DNA of 64,000 bases from Spirochaeta isovalerica. GTDB taxonomy: Bacteria; Spirochaetota; Spirochaetia; DSM-2461. Where the stretch lies: the NCBI RefSeq assembly GCF_014207565.1, contig NZ_JACHGJ010000010.1, positions 100,756 to 164,755 on the forward strand. The letters are read 5' to 3'. Position 1 is the stretch's first letter; each line of letters starts with the position of its first letter. This document shows, piece after piece, positions 1 to 10,128 of the stretch. Position numbers and translations under genes: made by a program. The notes below the pieces were generated by a model. The model saw nothing but the letters and a program-made list of their open reading frames with translations, had not been told where the DNA came from and did not search any database.

Positions 1-84
1 ACCTTTTCCAATTCTTCTGAAACTCCCATCAAAGGCCGTTTCACCTACCGCTTTGAATGAATTGCTTGATAATTGGGGTATATT

Positions 85-219
85 CTAGTAATGTGTAGTT
101 TGAAGTAGTTCAATACTCATCTTTTCACCATCTTCTGCGATGCCCATAAGCTTATTTACAGACGTAACTGTGCTTCCGGGCGCCTTGATTATGATGAAAA
201 TATCTGATTTTGAGAAACT
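85..219 (-). pseudogene. possible remnant of an HPr-like phosphocarrier
   Basis: On the minus strand an open stretch of about 44 codons between two stops reads like the C-terminal half of an HPr-family protein (residue runs such as SKSDIFIIIKAPG and NKLMGIAEDGEKMSIEL, comparable to the 'S-I-L-G-L-M-x-L-A-x-x-G' helix of HPr). There is no start codon and no phosphorylatable His region, so if the resemblance is real this is a decayed fragment. The rest of 1-309 shows no gene that I can support. Confidence 0.25.
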
Positions 220-309
220 TCATATTAATAATAAGCGAGGGGGGCGCTTTCATCTCTTTTTCTTCTGTTCAGAGGAGAGAATTCATTATAAAAGTGCCTC
301 AACAATAAC

Positions 310-966
310 ATGGCGGTAAAAGCGGTAGCGTTCGACATTGACGGAACTCTCTATCCCAACTGGAAAATGCAGCTCAATTCTGTACCCTTCTTCGCGTTTC
401 ATCCCCTTCTCATCTATAAGTTCGGGGAAATTCGAAAAGAGATCAGGAAACGGGATAATATTGAAGATTTCTACGCTGTTCAGGCTCAGCTCCTGGGTGA
501 GACCCTGCGCATCTCTGCCGACAGAGCGAAAGAGATCATCGATGATGTTTTCTACACACGATGGGAGAGAACTTTTTCCCGAATAAAACCTTACGGTAAT
601 GTCAAAATGGTTATAGAATCAATTAGAGCCATGGGATTGAAAACGGCTGTTCTCTCCGATTTTCCCATAGGGCGGAAACTGGAATATTTCGGTTTGGAAA
701 ATCTCTGGGATGTCGAGCTTTCATCGGAGGAAACCGGTTATCTCAAACCCCACAAACGGCCTTTCGAGGTTCTCAGCGAGCGTTTGGGAGTCTCTCCGAA
801 GGAAGTGATTTATGTGGGCAACAGCTATTCCTATGATGTTACCGGCTCCAAAAGCGCCGGGATGATATCGGGTCATCTTTCATCGAGTGAAAGGGACGGG
901 ACCATTGCTGATTTTACTTTCAGCAGCTATAGCGATTTCATGGATAAAATCAAAAGATATCTTTAG
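310..966 (+). CDS. HAD-superfamily hydrolase (phosphoglycolate phosphatase-like)
   Basis: A 218-residue cytoplasmic phosphatase of the haloacid dehalogenase superfamily. Motif I is DIDGT at residues 9-13 (nucleophile and acid/base Asp), motif II is the Ser of LSDF near 116, motif III is the Lys of LKPHK near 145, and motif IV is GNSYSYDV near 170. A helical cap of about 80 residues lies between motifs I and II, as in subfamily IA. Substrate cannot be told from sequence. It ends 17 bases before the coiled-coil gene, so the two are probably co-transcribed. Confidence 0.85.
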   Translation: MAVKAVAFDIDGTLYPNWKMQLNSVPFFAFHPLLIYKFGEIRKEIRKRDNIEDFYAVQAQLLGETLRISADRAKEIIDDVFYTRWERTFSRIKPYGNVKMVIESIRAMGLKTAVLSDFPIGRKLEYFGLENLWDVELSSEETGYLKPHKRPFEVLSERLGVSPKEVIYVGNSYSYDVTGSKSAGMISGHLSSSERDGTIADFTFSSYSDFMDKIKRYL

Positions 967-983
967 GATTTTGAGAGGATAAA

Positions 984-3900
984 ATGATATTTGATACCGG
1001 GGATTTAATTGTTCTTGGAATTTTGACCATTCTACTATTTGTTTTCAGGCAGTTTGACAGGAACAACAGGTCTCTGGAGAAGGTCCGCTCATACGCCGAT
1101 AAAGTCCGGGCGCAGCTCGATGAGATCGTTCAGGAAAAGAAGGATGCCATCCGCGATCTTTCCATCGATATGGATATTCAGGAGAAGACCGACAAGGAAA
1201 TCCTGAAACGCGTTGAAGCCGCCCGTGATGAGATGATGGCTCACGGCGAGACAATCGATAACTTCAATGAGAAAGTCACGATCTATAACGAACGGGTCGA
1301 AGAGCTTGTGGCCATGACGGCCCGGGTCGATGAGAACCTTCTCAAAATCCGTGACGAGTCGGAATATGTCGATACGGTGGGGAAGAGAATCTCCGAGTCT
1401 CTGAGAAAGATACAGCTGCTGGAAAAAGCCATGGGGGCTTTGCAGGATCAATTCGTAAAAGAGAACAAAGCCAACCTCGACAACTTTCAGGACAGTTTGC
1501 TTCAGAGTACGGAAGAGAGGATACGGACCATTGAAGAGCAGGTCGAGCAGTCCGAGCTGATGGTTCGGCATTTCCGGGAATCTGTTGAATCGCTCGATCA
1601 GAAGCACAGCGATCTCTCTCAGGAGAAGCTGGCTTTATTTCAGAAAGAGATGGAAGCGGTTCGTGACACCTATGACGGCTACCTGGCCGATGTGGCCGAG
1701 AAGGGGCGCCGCCTTGAGTCCGAGGTTTTTGACGAACTGACAAACAGCATCAATACGACTGCGGACAGAATTGAAGATAACTGGAAAAACGGAATAAATG
1801 AGCTTAAGGATTCCATTTCCGTTACGGTTGAAGAAATACGTGAAAAGATCGGCTCAGTTGAAGAAGCCATGTTTATCGTCGAAAAAGATGCGCAGGCGGC
1901 TTCCGTTAGGATTGGTGAAGATCAGGAATCTCTGGAAGAACGCATGAAGGTTCTGGCTGAAGAACAGCTGAACCGGGCTGAAGCGCAGATCGCTGAATTT
2001 AATGAATCCCTGGATAGCAGAATAGAGCAGATCCGTCTGGAAATGGAGGATTCTTTCAATAAAACAGGTGAGATGATTTCATCGCAGGAACGGGAGGCCG
2101 TTTCCCGCCTTGAAGGGCTTACCAGCCGTTATGATGATCTTGAACTGACAGTTAAAAAGGATGCGGCGGAGAAGCATAGCGCATCGCTGGAACTGATTGA
2201 AAGTTATTGGGAAAATCTGAAAGAAAGGCTCGATAATGCCAAGGCTCAGATGGATGATGCCTTCCTCCGTACAGACCAGCAGGTATCAGGACATGAAGAG
2301 GAAACATCGAGAAGGCTCGATCTTCTGACGGAACGGTTCGGCGAGCATGAAGAGCTTATGAAGCGCGAAGCCGATGAGGTCCTTGACCGCTGCCGCATTC
2401 TGATAAAAGACCAGGAGGCGGACAGTTCCGCTCTTGTAGAGAAAATGAAAACCAATATGGATGAAGTGACGGTTTTCAGCAGTAAAATCTCTCAGCAGAT
2501 GACCAGTTTTAAAGAACAGATAGATTCGGAAACCGAAGATCTGGCTCAAAGGCTTGAAAATATTTCCTCCCATATGGGCGGAAAAATCGAAGAGAAAGCC
2601 GCAGAGCTTGAAACAGGTCTCATCCGTTCTGTCGAAGAGAAGGTCGGTGAATACGAGCAGGCGGTGTCCCGCCGTTTTGACCGGCTCGACGGCTTTATGG
2701 AAGACCTGGATAATCTGGAAGGCAATCTTAAAATTTCTCTTCAGGAGGCTGTGGCCTCCGTCGAAAGGGATTTTGAAATTTTCAAGGAGAATCTTACGGA
2801 GGAAAGGGCTGCGTTCAGGAACTCTCTCGAAGAAGAGGGCAATGCCGTTCAGCTCCGCATGGATGAGCTTGAGAGCGGACTTGAAGCTCTTAAAAGCAGG
2901 GCTTACGACAATGTCTCTGAAAAACTCAAAGTTTTTGAAGATGACTTTTTCTCCGATCTGAAAAAACGCGATGCTGCCATGCAGAACAGTCTTGAGGAAT
3001 GGCAGAAGAACATTGATTTCCGGATGGAGGATATCGATCTGAAGGGCACAAGGGAGAGAGAGGAGCTGCAGCAGTTCTGGTCTTCCGATATGAAAGTGAA
3101 GCTCTCTGAACTGCAGAGCCAGATCTATAGCCAGTTCGATATGTTTAAGGGACAGGTGCAGGATTTCCGGGAGTCTGTTGATAATTCGATAAGCACGACG
3201 GAAGAGGAGATGAAAAATTTCCATTTGTCTCTCCGCAATGAAATTGACGGATTGCGGGAAAGCTCCTCCGCCATGTTCGATGAGCAGTTCAGCCTGTTCC
3301 GGGAAGGTATTGCCGAACGTTTTGATAAAGCGGATAAGTCTGTGGAGATCAAGCTCGATGAAATGATGTCCGATTTCGAAATATCGCGGAAAGAGCTGTT
3401 CCTTTCCATGGAGAGAAGCCAGACCGAATTGTCTTCGTGGCAGACCAAAATGGTACAGCAGATGAAAACTGATGAGTCGGCTCTCGCCGACCAGATTCTC
3501 GGGTTTAAAACAGATATGACAGAAAACATCTCGATTATCCGCGATGATTTCAGGAGCCAGAGGGAGGAACTTATTGTTTCCACCAATGAAGAAAGAGCTT
3601 CTTTGAGACGGGAAATCAGTGAAAACAGCAAGCAGCTTGAAGAACTGAATAAAGAACTTGAGCGCAGCAGTATGCAGGCTCTGGATAAATTCAGATCGGA
3701 CTACGATGATTTCATTCTCGATTTCCAGAGAAAGTCCCATGAGATCCAGAGTGAGTCGGAACTCCATTCCAAAGATATCCGGCAGGGACTGGCGGATACC
3801 CGGGAGAAAGTGGACGCCCTTCAGAAGAAAATGTTCGGCAGAATCGAAGATGATTACAATGTCCTGTCGGGGAACCTGAAAGAGATTGAAGCGAAACAGC

Positions 3901-4820
3901 AGGATTTTATTGCCCAGACCCAGATCTTTGAGCGGGCCGATACTCTGAAGGAAGCTCTGACAGCCGATATAGAAGCTCTTAAAGATCAGGTAGCTCAGGT
4001 CGAGAAGAGCAGCAGCCAGGTTTACGCCATCCGGAGCGACTTTGAGGATATTCTCAGGCTCAATGATGATATACAGACGAAACTCGCCAAAGTTATGAGC
4101 GAAAAACAGAAGATCGATACGATGGATGAGAGAATCAGCCGTATTATCAGCCTGTCCGACTCGGTCAACCTCAAGCTCGATGAAGTGTCGACCACTCACG
4201 ATAGCCTACAGGAATATCAGGTGCGGTTGAGGCAGATCGAAGACCTTCAGGATTCCATAGACAAGCGCTTTGCAAGGCTGGAGAAGAAAGGTCCTGTTAT
4301 CGATACAACTACAGAAGGCGTTGACCGGAACTTCCAGCTGATGGAAACTATTGAAAAAGCCGTCAATACCGTGCGAACCGATCTGAAACCGCTTTTCGAC
4401 AGTTTAAATGAAGCCAAAGAGCAGCATTCTGTTCTCCGGGAGGAACAGGATAAGGTTAAAACCGTTATTGATAAGCTTTCCGGTCTGGATGAAATTATCA
4501 CGGAACTGGATAAACGCATTGAATCGATGAATAAAGCCCGTGAGTGGGTGGCCAGTACGGAAGCCCGTATCGATTCAATCGGCAAGAAGGCCAGAGAGCA
4601 GGTTCAGCTTTTCGGAAAACTTATGGAAAAAGAAGGTCGCCCGTCTGAACGGCAGAGAAGAAGTCCCGCCGCCGGTTCTCCCGATATGGAAGTGAGAGAG
4701 ATGGTTCTGCGCCTGGCTCATGAGGGCTGGAAAAGCGAAGAGATTGCCAGAACGACCAAACTCAGTCAGGGTGAAGTGGAACTGATCCTTGAGCTATCCC
4801 CCGATTTTACCAGAAAGTAG
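984..4820 (+). CDS. SpiroCoCo-type large coiled-coil protein
   Basis: A 1278-residue protein with one N-terminal membrane segment (about residues 7-24, DLIVLGILTILLFVFRQF) followed by more than 1100 residues of highly charged, Glu/Lys/Arg-rich heptad coiled coil. The last 50 residues form a compact segment (EMVLRLAHEGWKSEEIARTT...) that reads like a helix-turn-helix. This architecture is that of the SpiroCoCo family found in spirochaetes. The role is not established from sequence; a membrane-tethered periplasmic or cytoplasmic filament is plausible. Long shadow frames on the minus strand are by-products of the repetitive codon pattern. Followed by a good terminator. Confidence 0.85.
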   Translation: MIFDTGDLIVLGILTILLFVFRQFDRNNRSLEKVRSYADKVRAQLDEIVQEKKDAIRDLSIDMDIQEKTDKEILKRVEAARDEMMAHGETIDNFNEKVTIYNERVEELVAMTARVDENLLKIRDESEYVDTVGKRISESLRKIQLLEKAMGALQDQFVKENKANLDNFQDSLLQSTEERIRTIEEQVEQSELMVRHFRESVESLDQKHSDLSQEKLALFQKEMEAVRDTYDGYLADVAEKGRRLESEVFDELTNSINTTADRIEDNWKNGINELKDSISVTVEEIREKIGSVEEAMFIVEKDAQAASVRIGEDQESLEERMKVLAEEQLNRAEAQIAEFNESLDSRIEQIRLEMEDSFNKTGEMISSQEREAVSRLEGLTSRYDDLELTVKKDAAEKHSASLELIESYWENLKERLDNAKAQMDDAFLRTDQQVSGHEEETSRRLDLLTERFGEHEELMKREADEVLDRCRILIKDQEADSSALVEKMKTNMDEVTVFSSKISQQMTSFKEQIDSETEDLAQRLENISSHMGGKIEEKAAELETGLIRSVEEKVGEYEQAVSRRFDRLDGFMEDLDNLEGNLKISLQEAVASVERDFEIFKENLTEERAAFRNSLEEEGNAVQLRMDELESGLEALKSRAYDNVSEKLKVFEDDFFSDLKKRDAAMQNSLEEWQKNIDFRMEDIDLKGTREREELQQFWSSDMKVKLSELQSQIYSQFDMFKGQVQDFRESVDNSISTTEEEMKNFHLSLRNEIDGLRESSSAMFDEQFSLFREGIAERFDKADKSVEIKLDEMMSDFEISRKELFLSMERSQTELSSWQTKMVQQMKTDESALADQILGFKTDMTENISIIRDDFRSQREELIVSTNEERASLRREISENSKQLEELNKELERSSMQALDKFRSDYDDFILDFQRKSHEIQSESELHSKDIRQGLADTREKVDALQKKMFGRIEDDYNVLSGNLKEIEAKQQDFIAQTQIFERADTLKEALTADIEALKDQVAQVEKSSSQVYAIRSDFEDILRLNDDIQTKLAKVMSEKQKIDTMDERISRIISLSDSVNLKLDEVSTTHDSLQEYQVRLRQIEDLQDSIDKRFARLEKKGPVIDTTTEGVDRNFQLMETIEKAVNTVRTDLKPLFDSLNEAKEQHSVLREEQDKVKTVIDKLSGLDEIITELDKRIESMNKAREWVASTEARIDSIGKKAREQVQLFGKLMEKEGRPSERQRRSPAAGSPDMEVREMVLRLAHEGWKSEEIARTTKLSQGEVELILELSPDFTRK

Positions 4821-4843
4821 ATTCTTTTCTGAGAATGTTACAG

Positions 4844-4874
4844 GCTGCGCTATGTATAAAGCGCAGCTTTTTTT
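4844..4874 (+). terminator. Rho-independent terminator after the coiled-coil gene
   Basis: GCTGCGC and GCGCAGC form a 7-bp GC-rich stem, immediately followed by seven T on the + strand. Confidence 0.85.
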
Positions 4875-4953
4875 ATCTCCAGTGGAAGTGTTTGCCACAG
4901 TCTTTCTGTGTCTTTTCTCATATTAAAAGCGCGCGTCGCTTTTGATATAGGGC

Positions 4954-4990
4954 AAAAAAAAAAGAGCTGCTTCACCGATGAGCAGCTCTT
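4954..4990 (-). terminator. Rho-independent terminator of the small minus-strand gene
   Basis: A 10-bp perfect stem (AAGAGCTGCT / AGCAGCTCTT) flanked on the + strand by ten A, which on the minus strand is a T-run after the hairpin. It lies just past the stop of the 5009-5326 gene. Confidence 0.85.
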
Positions 4991-5008
4991 GTCAGTTCAA
5001 AGTAAGTA

Positions 5009-5326
5009 TCAGTCGATATCTTCCATTGCCTCTTCAAGGTAGGGAATATCGTTATCCTTGCTGATTTCAACCGATACATTGCCTGAGGCGGCTTTTGTTG
5101 ACAGTTCCAGAATGCTGAGGAGGATTTCCTCCTGTTTTATCAGAGAACTGTTCTGCTGTTCGAGGAGTTCAATTCTCTCCGCCTGCTGTTTAATAGCTTC
5201 GAAAAGAGGATTGACGGAGTAATCAGCTTCACCGTCTTCCACTACGAGGAGAGTATTAATTTTTCCATTTAACAAAACATTGTGAATCATTGGACTGATG
5301 GTACCAGTTCTCTTACCTTTAAACAA
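5009..5326 (-). CDS. small coiled-coil protein of unknown function
   Basis: A 105-residue soluble protein that I do not recognise. A predicted coiled coil runs over residues 43-75 (EAIKQQAERIELLEQQ...), with an acidic C terminus. The longest reading uses a TTG start; an ATG twelve codons further in (position 5290) gives 93 residues and is an equally possible start because neither has a strong Shine-Dalgarno. It is a single gene facing the coiled-coil gene, with its own terminator and a short AT-rich promoter region before the acyl-CoA synthetase gene. Confidence 0.65.
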   Translation of the reverse strand: MFKGKRTGTISPMIHNVLLNGKINTLLVVEDGEADYSVNPLFEAIKQQAERIELLEQQNSSLIKQEEILLSILELSTKAASGNVSVEISKDNDIPYLEEAMEDID

Positions 5327-5410
5327 TTGTAATTTTGTGTAAAAACCGAATTATCGATTATAATTATTAACGGAGAGCTGTATAGTTATCTTCACTAAGG
5401 ATGTAATAAA

Positions 5411-7363
5411 ATGTTGAATTTCAGAAATATAGTTGAAATACCTTTCAGAACAGCGGAAGATTTTCCCGATAGGGTGTCTCATAAAACCCGTATCGGCAAC
5501 AGCTTTATCGATAAAACCTATTTTCAATTAAGCCGCGATATCCGCGCTCTCGGAACCGCCTTTGCCGAACTTGGTATCGGCGAGGGGGATCATGTCTCCT
5601 TTTTCGTATGCAACCGCTATGAATGGATCGTCTGTAATTTTTCTGTTATGCTTCTCTCCGCCGTGACTGTTCCCCGCGGTTCCGATACGACGGTAAAGGA
5701 ACAGCATTTTATTTACCAACATTCCGATTCCACTTTTCTCATTGTCGAAAACATCAGTCAGCTCAATGAGCTGACAGCCGTTTTTACCGATGAGGACCGT
5801 GATCGGTGCCGTAATTTCATTGTTGTGGATGATGGTGATCCGAATGAGGTCGATGAGTCTTTGCGGAGTAAAATCCGTTTCCTCGAGCCTCTTCTGGAAA
5901 AGGGAAGAGCGCTCCTTGAGAAAGGAGATGACCGGACGGAGGAATGGCTTGATCAGATCGATCAGGAGCGGACCGTAACCATTGTCTATACATCGGGTAC
6001 GACGGGTAATCCCAAAGGCGTCATGCTGAATCATAGAAATTTCCTTCAGCAGGTTATTGCCAATACGGAAAGGCTTCAGGTGGATCGTGACAATCAGGAG
6101 ACGACGGTTATAATGCTGCCGTCCTGGCATGTTTTCGAGATGGCCTTCGAGTATGTCGGGCTCTATCTGGGACTGATGTTCGTCTACTCGTCGCCCATGC
6201 GCTTCGCTTCCGATCTCTCCCGTTTCAAGCCGCATCTCATTATTTCCGTTCCCCGCATCTGGGAGTCTATATACCAGAAGATCATCAAAGCCATAGGGGA
6301 GATGTCCGGGCTTAAGAAGTTAATCATATTTTCCCTTATCAAGCATAATCAGCGTTATATCTATTCGTCTCTTTATCTGGAAGGAGCTTATATCTCTTAT
6401 AAAAAACGGACTGACCTTCGTCGGTTCCTTTCTTCGGGAAAACATAAATTCCGCCGATGGATCAATACGCCCCAGCATCTGGCTGCGGAAAAGCTCTTTA
6501 AAAGTTTCAGAGATAAGGTGGGCGGCCGACTCCGCGTTGCCGTCTGCGGCGCCGGGTCTCTCCCCCTCTACCTCGATGAGCTGTTCAATTCCATCGGCAT
6601 ACCTATCGTAAATGCCTACGGGATGACAGAGACGGCTCCCGGACTGTTGTCCAGGGAGATTCACAGAAATACTTACGGATCGACGGGCATCCCCTTCGCC
6701 AATACGGAAATAAAGCTGTTGAAAGAGGACGGATCGGTTCCCGAGGTCGGTGAGAAGGGGATCCTTTATGCCAGAGGACCCCAGGTTATGCAAGGCTATT
6801 ACAAAAATCCTGCGGCTACCGAAGCTGTCCTGGATTCCGAGGGCTGGATGAACACCGGTGATATCGCCGTTCAGTCTGAAAACGGTGAATATGTCATCGT
6901 CGGCCGGTTCAAGGACACAATCGTGCTGTCCGGGGGAGAAAACGTCGAGCCGGAAAATATTGAATCGAAGATGAAAGAAAGCGCCTATATCGATCACGCC
7001 GTAGTTCTGGGACAGGACAGGAAACAGCTGACAGCGCTGGTGGCTATGAATGAAGAGGAGCTGATGAATCTGGCGGCCCGTCTTAAGCTCAGGGAAGGGG
7101 ATTATCTGGTTTCCGATGAACAGGCCATAGAGAACCCCCATATTCTCGATCATGTAAAGAAAGAGATAGACCGGCTTATTTCAAAAGAACAGGGTTTTAA
7201 AGCTTTCGAAAAAATCTCTAAAGTCCTTCTTGTCCGCAATAGCTTCACGATCGGCAGGGAGCTGACTCAGAGTTTGAAAGTGAAACGGAAATATGTCGAG
7301 GAAAAATATCAGAACCTTATTCATAAACTGCATATTGACGTAGGTAGAAAACGTAAAAAGTAA
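5411..7363 (+). CDS. long-chain acyl-CoA synthetase (AMP-forming)
   Basis: A 650-residue member of the ANL adenylate-forming family. The P-loop-like motif TSGTTGNPKG lies near residue 194, the A5-type motif YGMTETAPG near 405, and GWMNTGDIA near 478. The C-terminal subdomain contains the likely catalytic Lys in LTQSLKVKRK near 628. It would activate fatty acids to acyl-CoA via an acyl-AMP at the inner face of the membrane. The insertion around residues 290-350 (ISYKKRTDLRRFLSSGKHKF) is typical of bacterial FadD15-like enzymes. It stands alone, upstream of the chaperone operon. Confidence 0.88.
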   Translation: MLNFRNIVEIPFRTAEDFPDRVSHKTRIGNSFIDKTYFQLSRDIRALGTAFAELGIGEGDHVSFFVCNRYEWIVCNFSVMLLSAVTVPRGSDTTVKEQHFIYQHSDSTFLIVENISQLNELTAVFTDEDRDRCRNFIVVDDGDPNEVDESLRSKIRFLEPLLEKGRALLEKGDDRTEEWLDQIDQERTVTIVYTSGTTGNPKGVMLNHRNFLQQVIANTERLQVDRDNQETTVIMLPSWHVFEMAFEYVGLYLGLMFVYSSPMRFASDLSRFKPHLIISVPRIWESIYQKIIKAIGEMSGLKKLIIFSLIKHNQRYIYSSLYLEGAYISYKKRTDLRRFLSSGKHKFRRWINTPQHLAAEKLFKSFRDKVGGRLRVAVCGAGSLPLYLDELFNSIGIPIVNAYGMTETAPGLLSREIHRNTYGSTGIPFANTEIKLLKEDGSVPEVGEKGILYARGPQVMQGYYKNPAATEAVLDSEGWMNTGDIAVQSENGEYVIVGRFKDTIVLSGGENVEPENIESKMKESAYIDHAVVLGQDRKQLTALVAMNEEELMNLAARLKLREGDYLVSDEQAIENPHILDHVKKEIDRLISKEQGFKAFEKISKVLLVRNSFTIGRELTQSLKVKRKYVEEKYQNLIHKLHIDVGRKRKK

Positions 7364-7390
7364 GCTTGCAAATTACGGCAGTCAAAATAC

Positions 7391-7420
7391 TTGACGTTTT
7401 TTTAGTCTCTTTAGTATTTT
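7391..7420 (+). promoter_or_regulatory. sigma-70-type promoter before grpE
   Basis: TTGACG and TATTTT are separated by 18 bases and lie about 30 bases upstream of the grpE start. No CIRCE inverted repeat (TTAGCACTC type) is visible here, so HrcA control is not supported by this sequence. Confidence 0.55.
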
Positions 7421-7450
7421 ATTGACATCAATTAGACAACAGAGGAAACG

Positions 7451-8101
7451 ATGGCCAAGAAAGAAGAAATGGCACCGGAAGAGTCCGTACAGGATCAGAA
7501 CGCGAATATTGATGAGGAATCTTCCAATGTGGAACAGGTCGTTCCCGAAGAAAAGGCTTCTGCGGAAGAGGAATCATCAGAAGAAGAGAACAAAGAGCTC
7601 ACAGATGAAGACAGAATTGTTCTGCTTGAAGCTGAAATAGAGAAACTGAAAGAGGAGAACAGTTCTCTTAAGGATCAGTATCTCAGAAAACACGCCGATT
7701 TTGAAAATTTCAGACGGCGGATGAACAAAGAAAAGCAGGATTCCATCAAATACGGGAATTCCGGGCTTCTCAAAGACCTGATCGAAGTGATCGATAATTT
7801 CGAGAGAGCGATTAAAACCTCTGCAGAGTCCGATGATCTGGCTTCTTTCCGGGAGGGAATCGCCATGATCGAGCAGCACTTCACCTCCATGCTCAGCAGC
7901 AAGTGGGGTCTTGAGAAAATTGAGGCTGTCGGACAGGAGTTCGATGCCAATCTTCACGAAGCTCTTATGATGGAAGACTCGGAAGATGTTGAAGTTACCA
8001 CGGTCGTTGAAGATTTTCAGACCGGGTACAAACTGCATGACAGGATTTTAAGGCCGACTAAAGTTAAGGTCGCCAAACCTGCTGCAAAAGACGCCACATA
8101 A
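7451..8101 (+). CDS. grpE: GrpE nucleotide exchange factor
   Basis: A 216-residue protein. The first 60 residues are an acidic low-complexity tail rich in Glu, followed by the long GrpE dimerisation helix (LEAEIEKLKEENSSLKDQYLR), the signature region DFENFRRRMNKEK, and the C-terminal beta domain ending in GYKLHDRILRPTKVKVAK. It exchanges ADP for ATP on DnaK. The gene heads a grpE-dnaK-dnaJ cluster, which is conserved in order. Confidence 0.95.
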   Translation: MAKKEEMAPEESVQDQNANIDEESSNVEQVVPEEKASAEEESSEEENKELTDEDRIVLLEAEIEKLKEENSSLKDQYLRKHADFENFRRRMNKEKQDSIKYGNSGLLKDLIEVIDNFERAIKTSAESDDLASFREGIAMIEQHFTSMLSSKWGLEKIEAVGQEFDANLHEALMMEDSEDVEVTTVVEDFQTGYKLHDRILRPTKVKVAKPAAKDAT

Positions 8102-8108
8102 GTGATCT

Positions 8109-8127
8109 TCGGCGCAGCGCCGATTTT
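8109..8127 (+). other. intercistronic hairpin between grpE and dnaK
   Basis: TCGGC-GCAGC-GCCGA followed by TTTT, directly after the grpE stop. It may be a partial terminator or a processing/stability element that sets different grpE and dnaK levels. Confidence 0.45.
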
Positions 8128-8198
8128 CTGTTTATGAGACGCCTTTAGAAAAGAAAAAAAGAATTCATTATTTGGGGATTATTTAAGGAGTAATTAAA

Positions 8199-10112
8199 AT
8201 GGGACGTATTATTGGTATTGACCTGGGAACCACAAACTCTTGTGTAGCGGTCATGGAAGGCGGAGAAGCCGTTGTTATCCAGAATGAAGAGGGACAGAGA
8301 ACTACCCCCTCGATGGTTGCTTTTACAGATAAAGACGAGAGACTGGTTGGTCAGCCCGCCAAGAACCAGATGGTAACCAACCCTGAAAACACAATTTATT
8401 CAATCAAAAGATTTATGGGGAGACAGTTCAAAGAGGTCGGTGAAGAACTCGGAATGATCCCTTACCACGCTACGGAAGGCCCCAATGGCGATGTTCGCGT
8501 CGATATTAAAGGGAAGCATCAGTCTCCTCCCGAAATATCTGCGGCTATTCTGCAGAAAATGAAAAAAACAGCCGAAGACTACCTCGGAGAAACCATTACC
8601 GAAGCGGTTATCACGGTTCCCGCTTATTTTAATGACTCTCAGAGACAGGCTACGAAAGATGCCGGTAAAATCGCCGGACTCGATGTAAAGAGAATCGTTA
8701 ACGAGCCGACAGCAGCGGCGCTTTCCTACGGTTTCGGAAAAGAGAATAAGGAAGAGAAAATCGCCGTATACGACCTCGGAGGCGGTACGTTCGATATTTC
8801 CATTCTCGATCTCGGAGATGGTGTTTTCGAAGTAAGGTCTACCAATGGTGACACTCACCTCGGTGGAGACAACTTCGACCAGAAGATCATTGACTGGCTT
8901 GTCAGCAACTTCAAAAAAGATCAGGGAATCGACCTTTCCAAAGACAGAATGGCTCTCCAGAGACTGAAAGAAGCGGCTGAGAAGGCGAAGAAAGAGCTTT
9001 CTTCCACTCAGGCGACTGATATCAATCTGCCTTTTATCACGGCAGATGCTTCCGGTCCCAAACACCTTCAGTACAACCTCACCAGATCGGCCTTTGAGCA
9101 GATGACTGAGGATCTCGTCGAGAGAACAAGAATCCCCTGTGAAAAAGCTCTGAAAGATGCGGGATACAATCCTTCCGATATCGATCAGGTTATTCTTGTC
9201 GGAGGTTCCACGAGAATCCCCGCCGTACAGAAAATCGTTAAAGAAATTTTCGGAAAAGATCCCCATAAAGGTGTTAACCCCGATGAGGTTGTTGCAATGG
9301 GTGCCGCCATTCAGGGTGGTGTCCTCGGCGGAGATGTTAACGACATCCTCCTTCTCGACGTAACGCCTCTTTCTCTGGGAATCGAAACACTCGGCGGTGT
9401 CAGCACGAAACTGATCGAGAGAAATACGACCATTCCTACAAAGAAAAGCCAGATTTTCTCTACGGCGGCTGACAATCAGAATGCCGTTTCTATCCATGTC
9501 CTTCAAGGTGAAAGAGAAATGGCTGCGGCCAACAGAACTCTCGGACGCTTTGACCTGACAGACATTCCTCCCGCGCCGAGAGGCGTTCCCCAGATCGAGG
9601 TAACTTTCGATATCGATGCAAACGGTATTGTTCATGTTTCCGCCAAGGACCTGGGTACGGGAAAAGAGCAGAAAATCAGAATCGAGTCTTCTTCCGGACT
9701 CAGCGAAGAGGAAATCGACAAGATGGTGAGAGATGCCGAGGCCAATGCCGAAGCGGATAAGGCTCAGAAGGAAGCTATCGAGGCGAGAAATAACGCTGAT
9801 AACCTGATCTACTCAACAGAAAAATCTCTGAAAGATTTCGGAGATAAGGTTTCCGAAGAAGATAAATCTAAAATCGAATCGGCCAAAGAGGATCTGAAAA
9901 AAGCTCTTGAAACAAATGATGCGGCTCAGATCAAAGAGAAAACCGAAGCGCTGGCTCAGGCTTCTCATAAACTGGCTGAAGAGATGTACAAAGCCCAGGC
10001 GGCTGAAGCGGGAGCTCAGGGAGCACCGGGAGCTGACCCGGGAGCACAGGCCGGAGAAAACCAGAAATCTGATGAAAACGCGGAAGACGCGGATTTTGAA
10101 GTCGTAGATTAA
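8199..10112 (+). CDS. dnaK: molecular chaperone DnaK (Hsp70)
   Basis: A 637-residue Hsp70. The N-terminal phosphate-1 motif is [16 protein letters not shown], the phosphate-2 motif [15 protein letters not shown], and the adenosine motif [16 protein letters not shown]. The interdomain linker is [16 protein letters not shown]. The substrate-binding domain is followed by a helical lid and a Gly/Ala/Gln-rich tail that ends in DADFEVVD, close to the usual EEVD-like acidic end of bacterial DnaK. A strong AAGGAG ribosome binding site precedes the ATG. Cytoplasmic ATP-dependent folding chaperone. Confidence 0.97.
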   Translation: MGRIIGIDLGTTNSCVAVMEGGEAVVIQNEEGQRTTPSMVAFTDKDERLVGQPAKNQMVTNPENTIYSIKRFMGRQFKEVGEELGMIPYHATEGPNGDVRVDIKGKHQSPPEISAAILQKMKKTAEDYLGETITEAVITVPAYFNDSQRQATKDAGKIAGLDVKRIVNEPTAAALSYGFGKENKEEKIAVYDLGGGTFDISILDLGDGVFEVRSTNGDTHLGGDNFDQKIIDWLVSNFKKDQGIDLSKDRMALQRLKEAAEKAKKELSSTQATDINLPFITADASGPKHLQYNLTRSAFEQMTEDLVERTRIPCEKALKDAGYNPSDIDQVILVGGSTRIPAVQKIVKEIFGKDPHKGVNPDEVVAMGAAIQGGVLGGDVNDILLLDVTPLSLGIETLGGVSTKLIERNTTIPTKKSQIFSTAADNQNAVSIHVLQGEREMAAANRTLGRFDLTDIPPAPRGVPQIEVTFDIDANGIVHVSAKDLGTGKEQKIRIESSSGLSEEEIDKMVRDAEANAEADKAQKEAIEARNNADNLIYSTEKSLKDFGDKVSEEDKSKIESAKEDLKKALETNDAAQIKEKTEALAQASHKLAEEMYKAQAAEAGAQGAPGADPGAQAGENQKSDENAEDADFEVVD

Positions 10113-10128
10113 AAGGTAAGTTTTAACA

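Noticed and set aside
2286..4199. Long minus-strand open frame within the coiled-coil gene
   Set aside because: It is a shadow of the highly repetitive Glu/Lys-rich coding strand and has no ribosome binding site or known domain.
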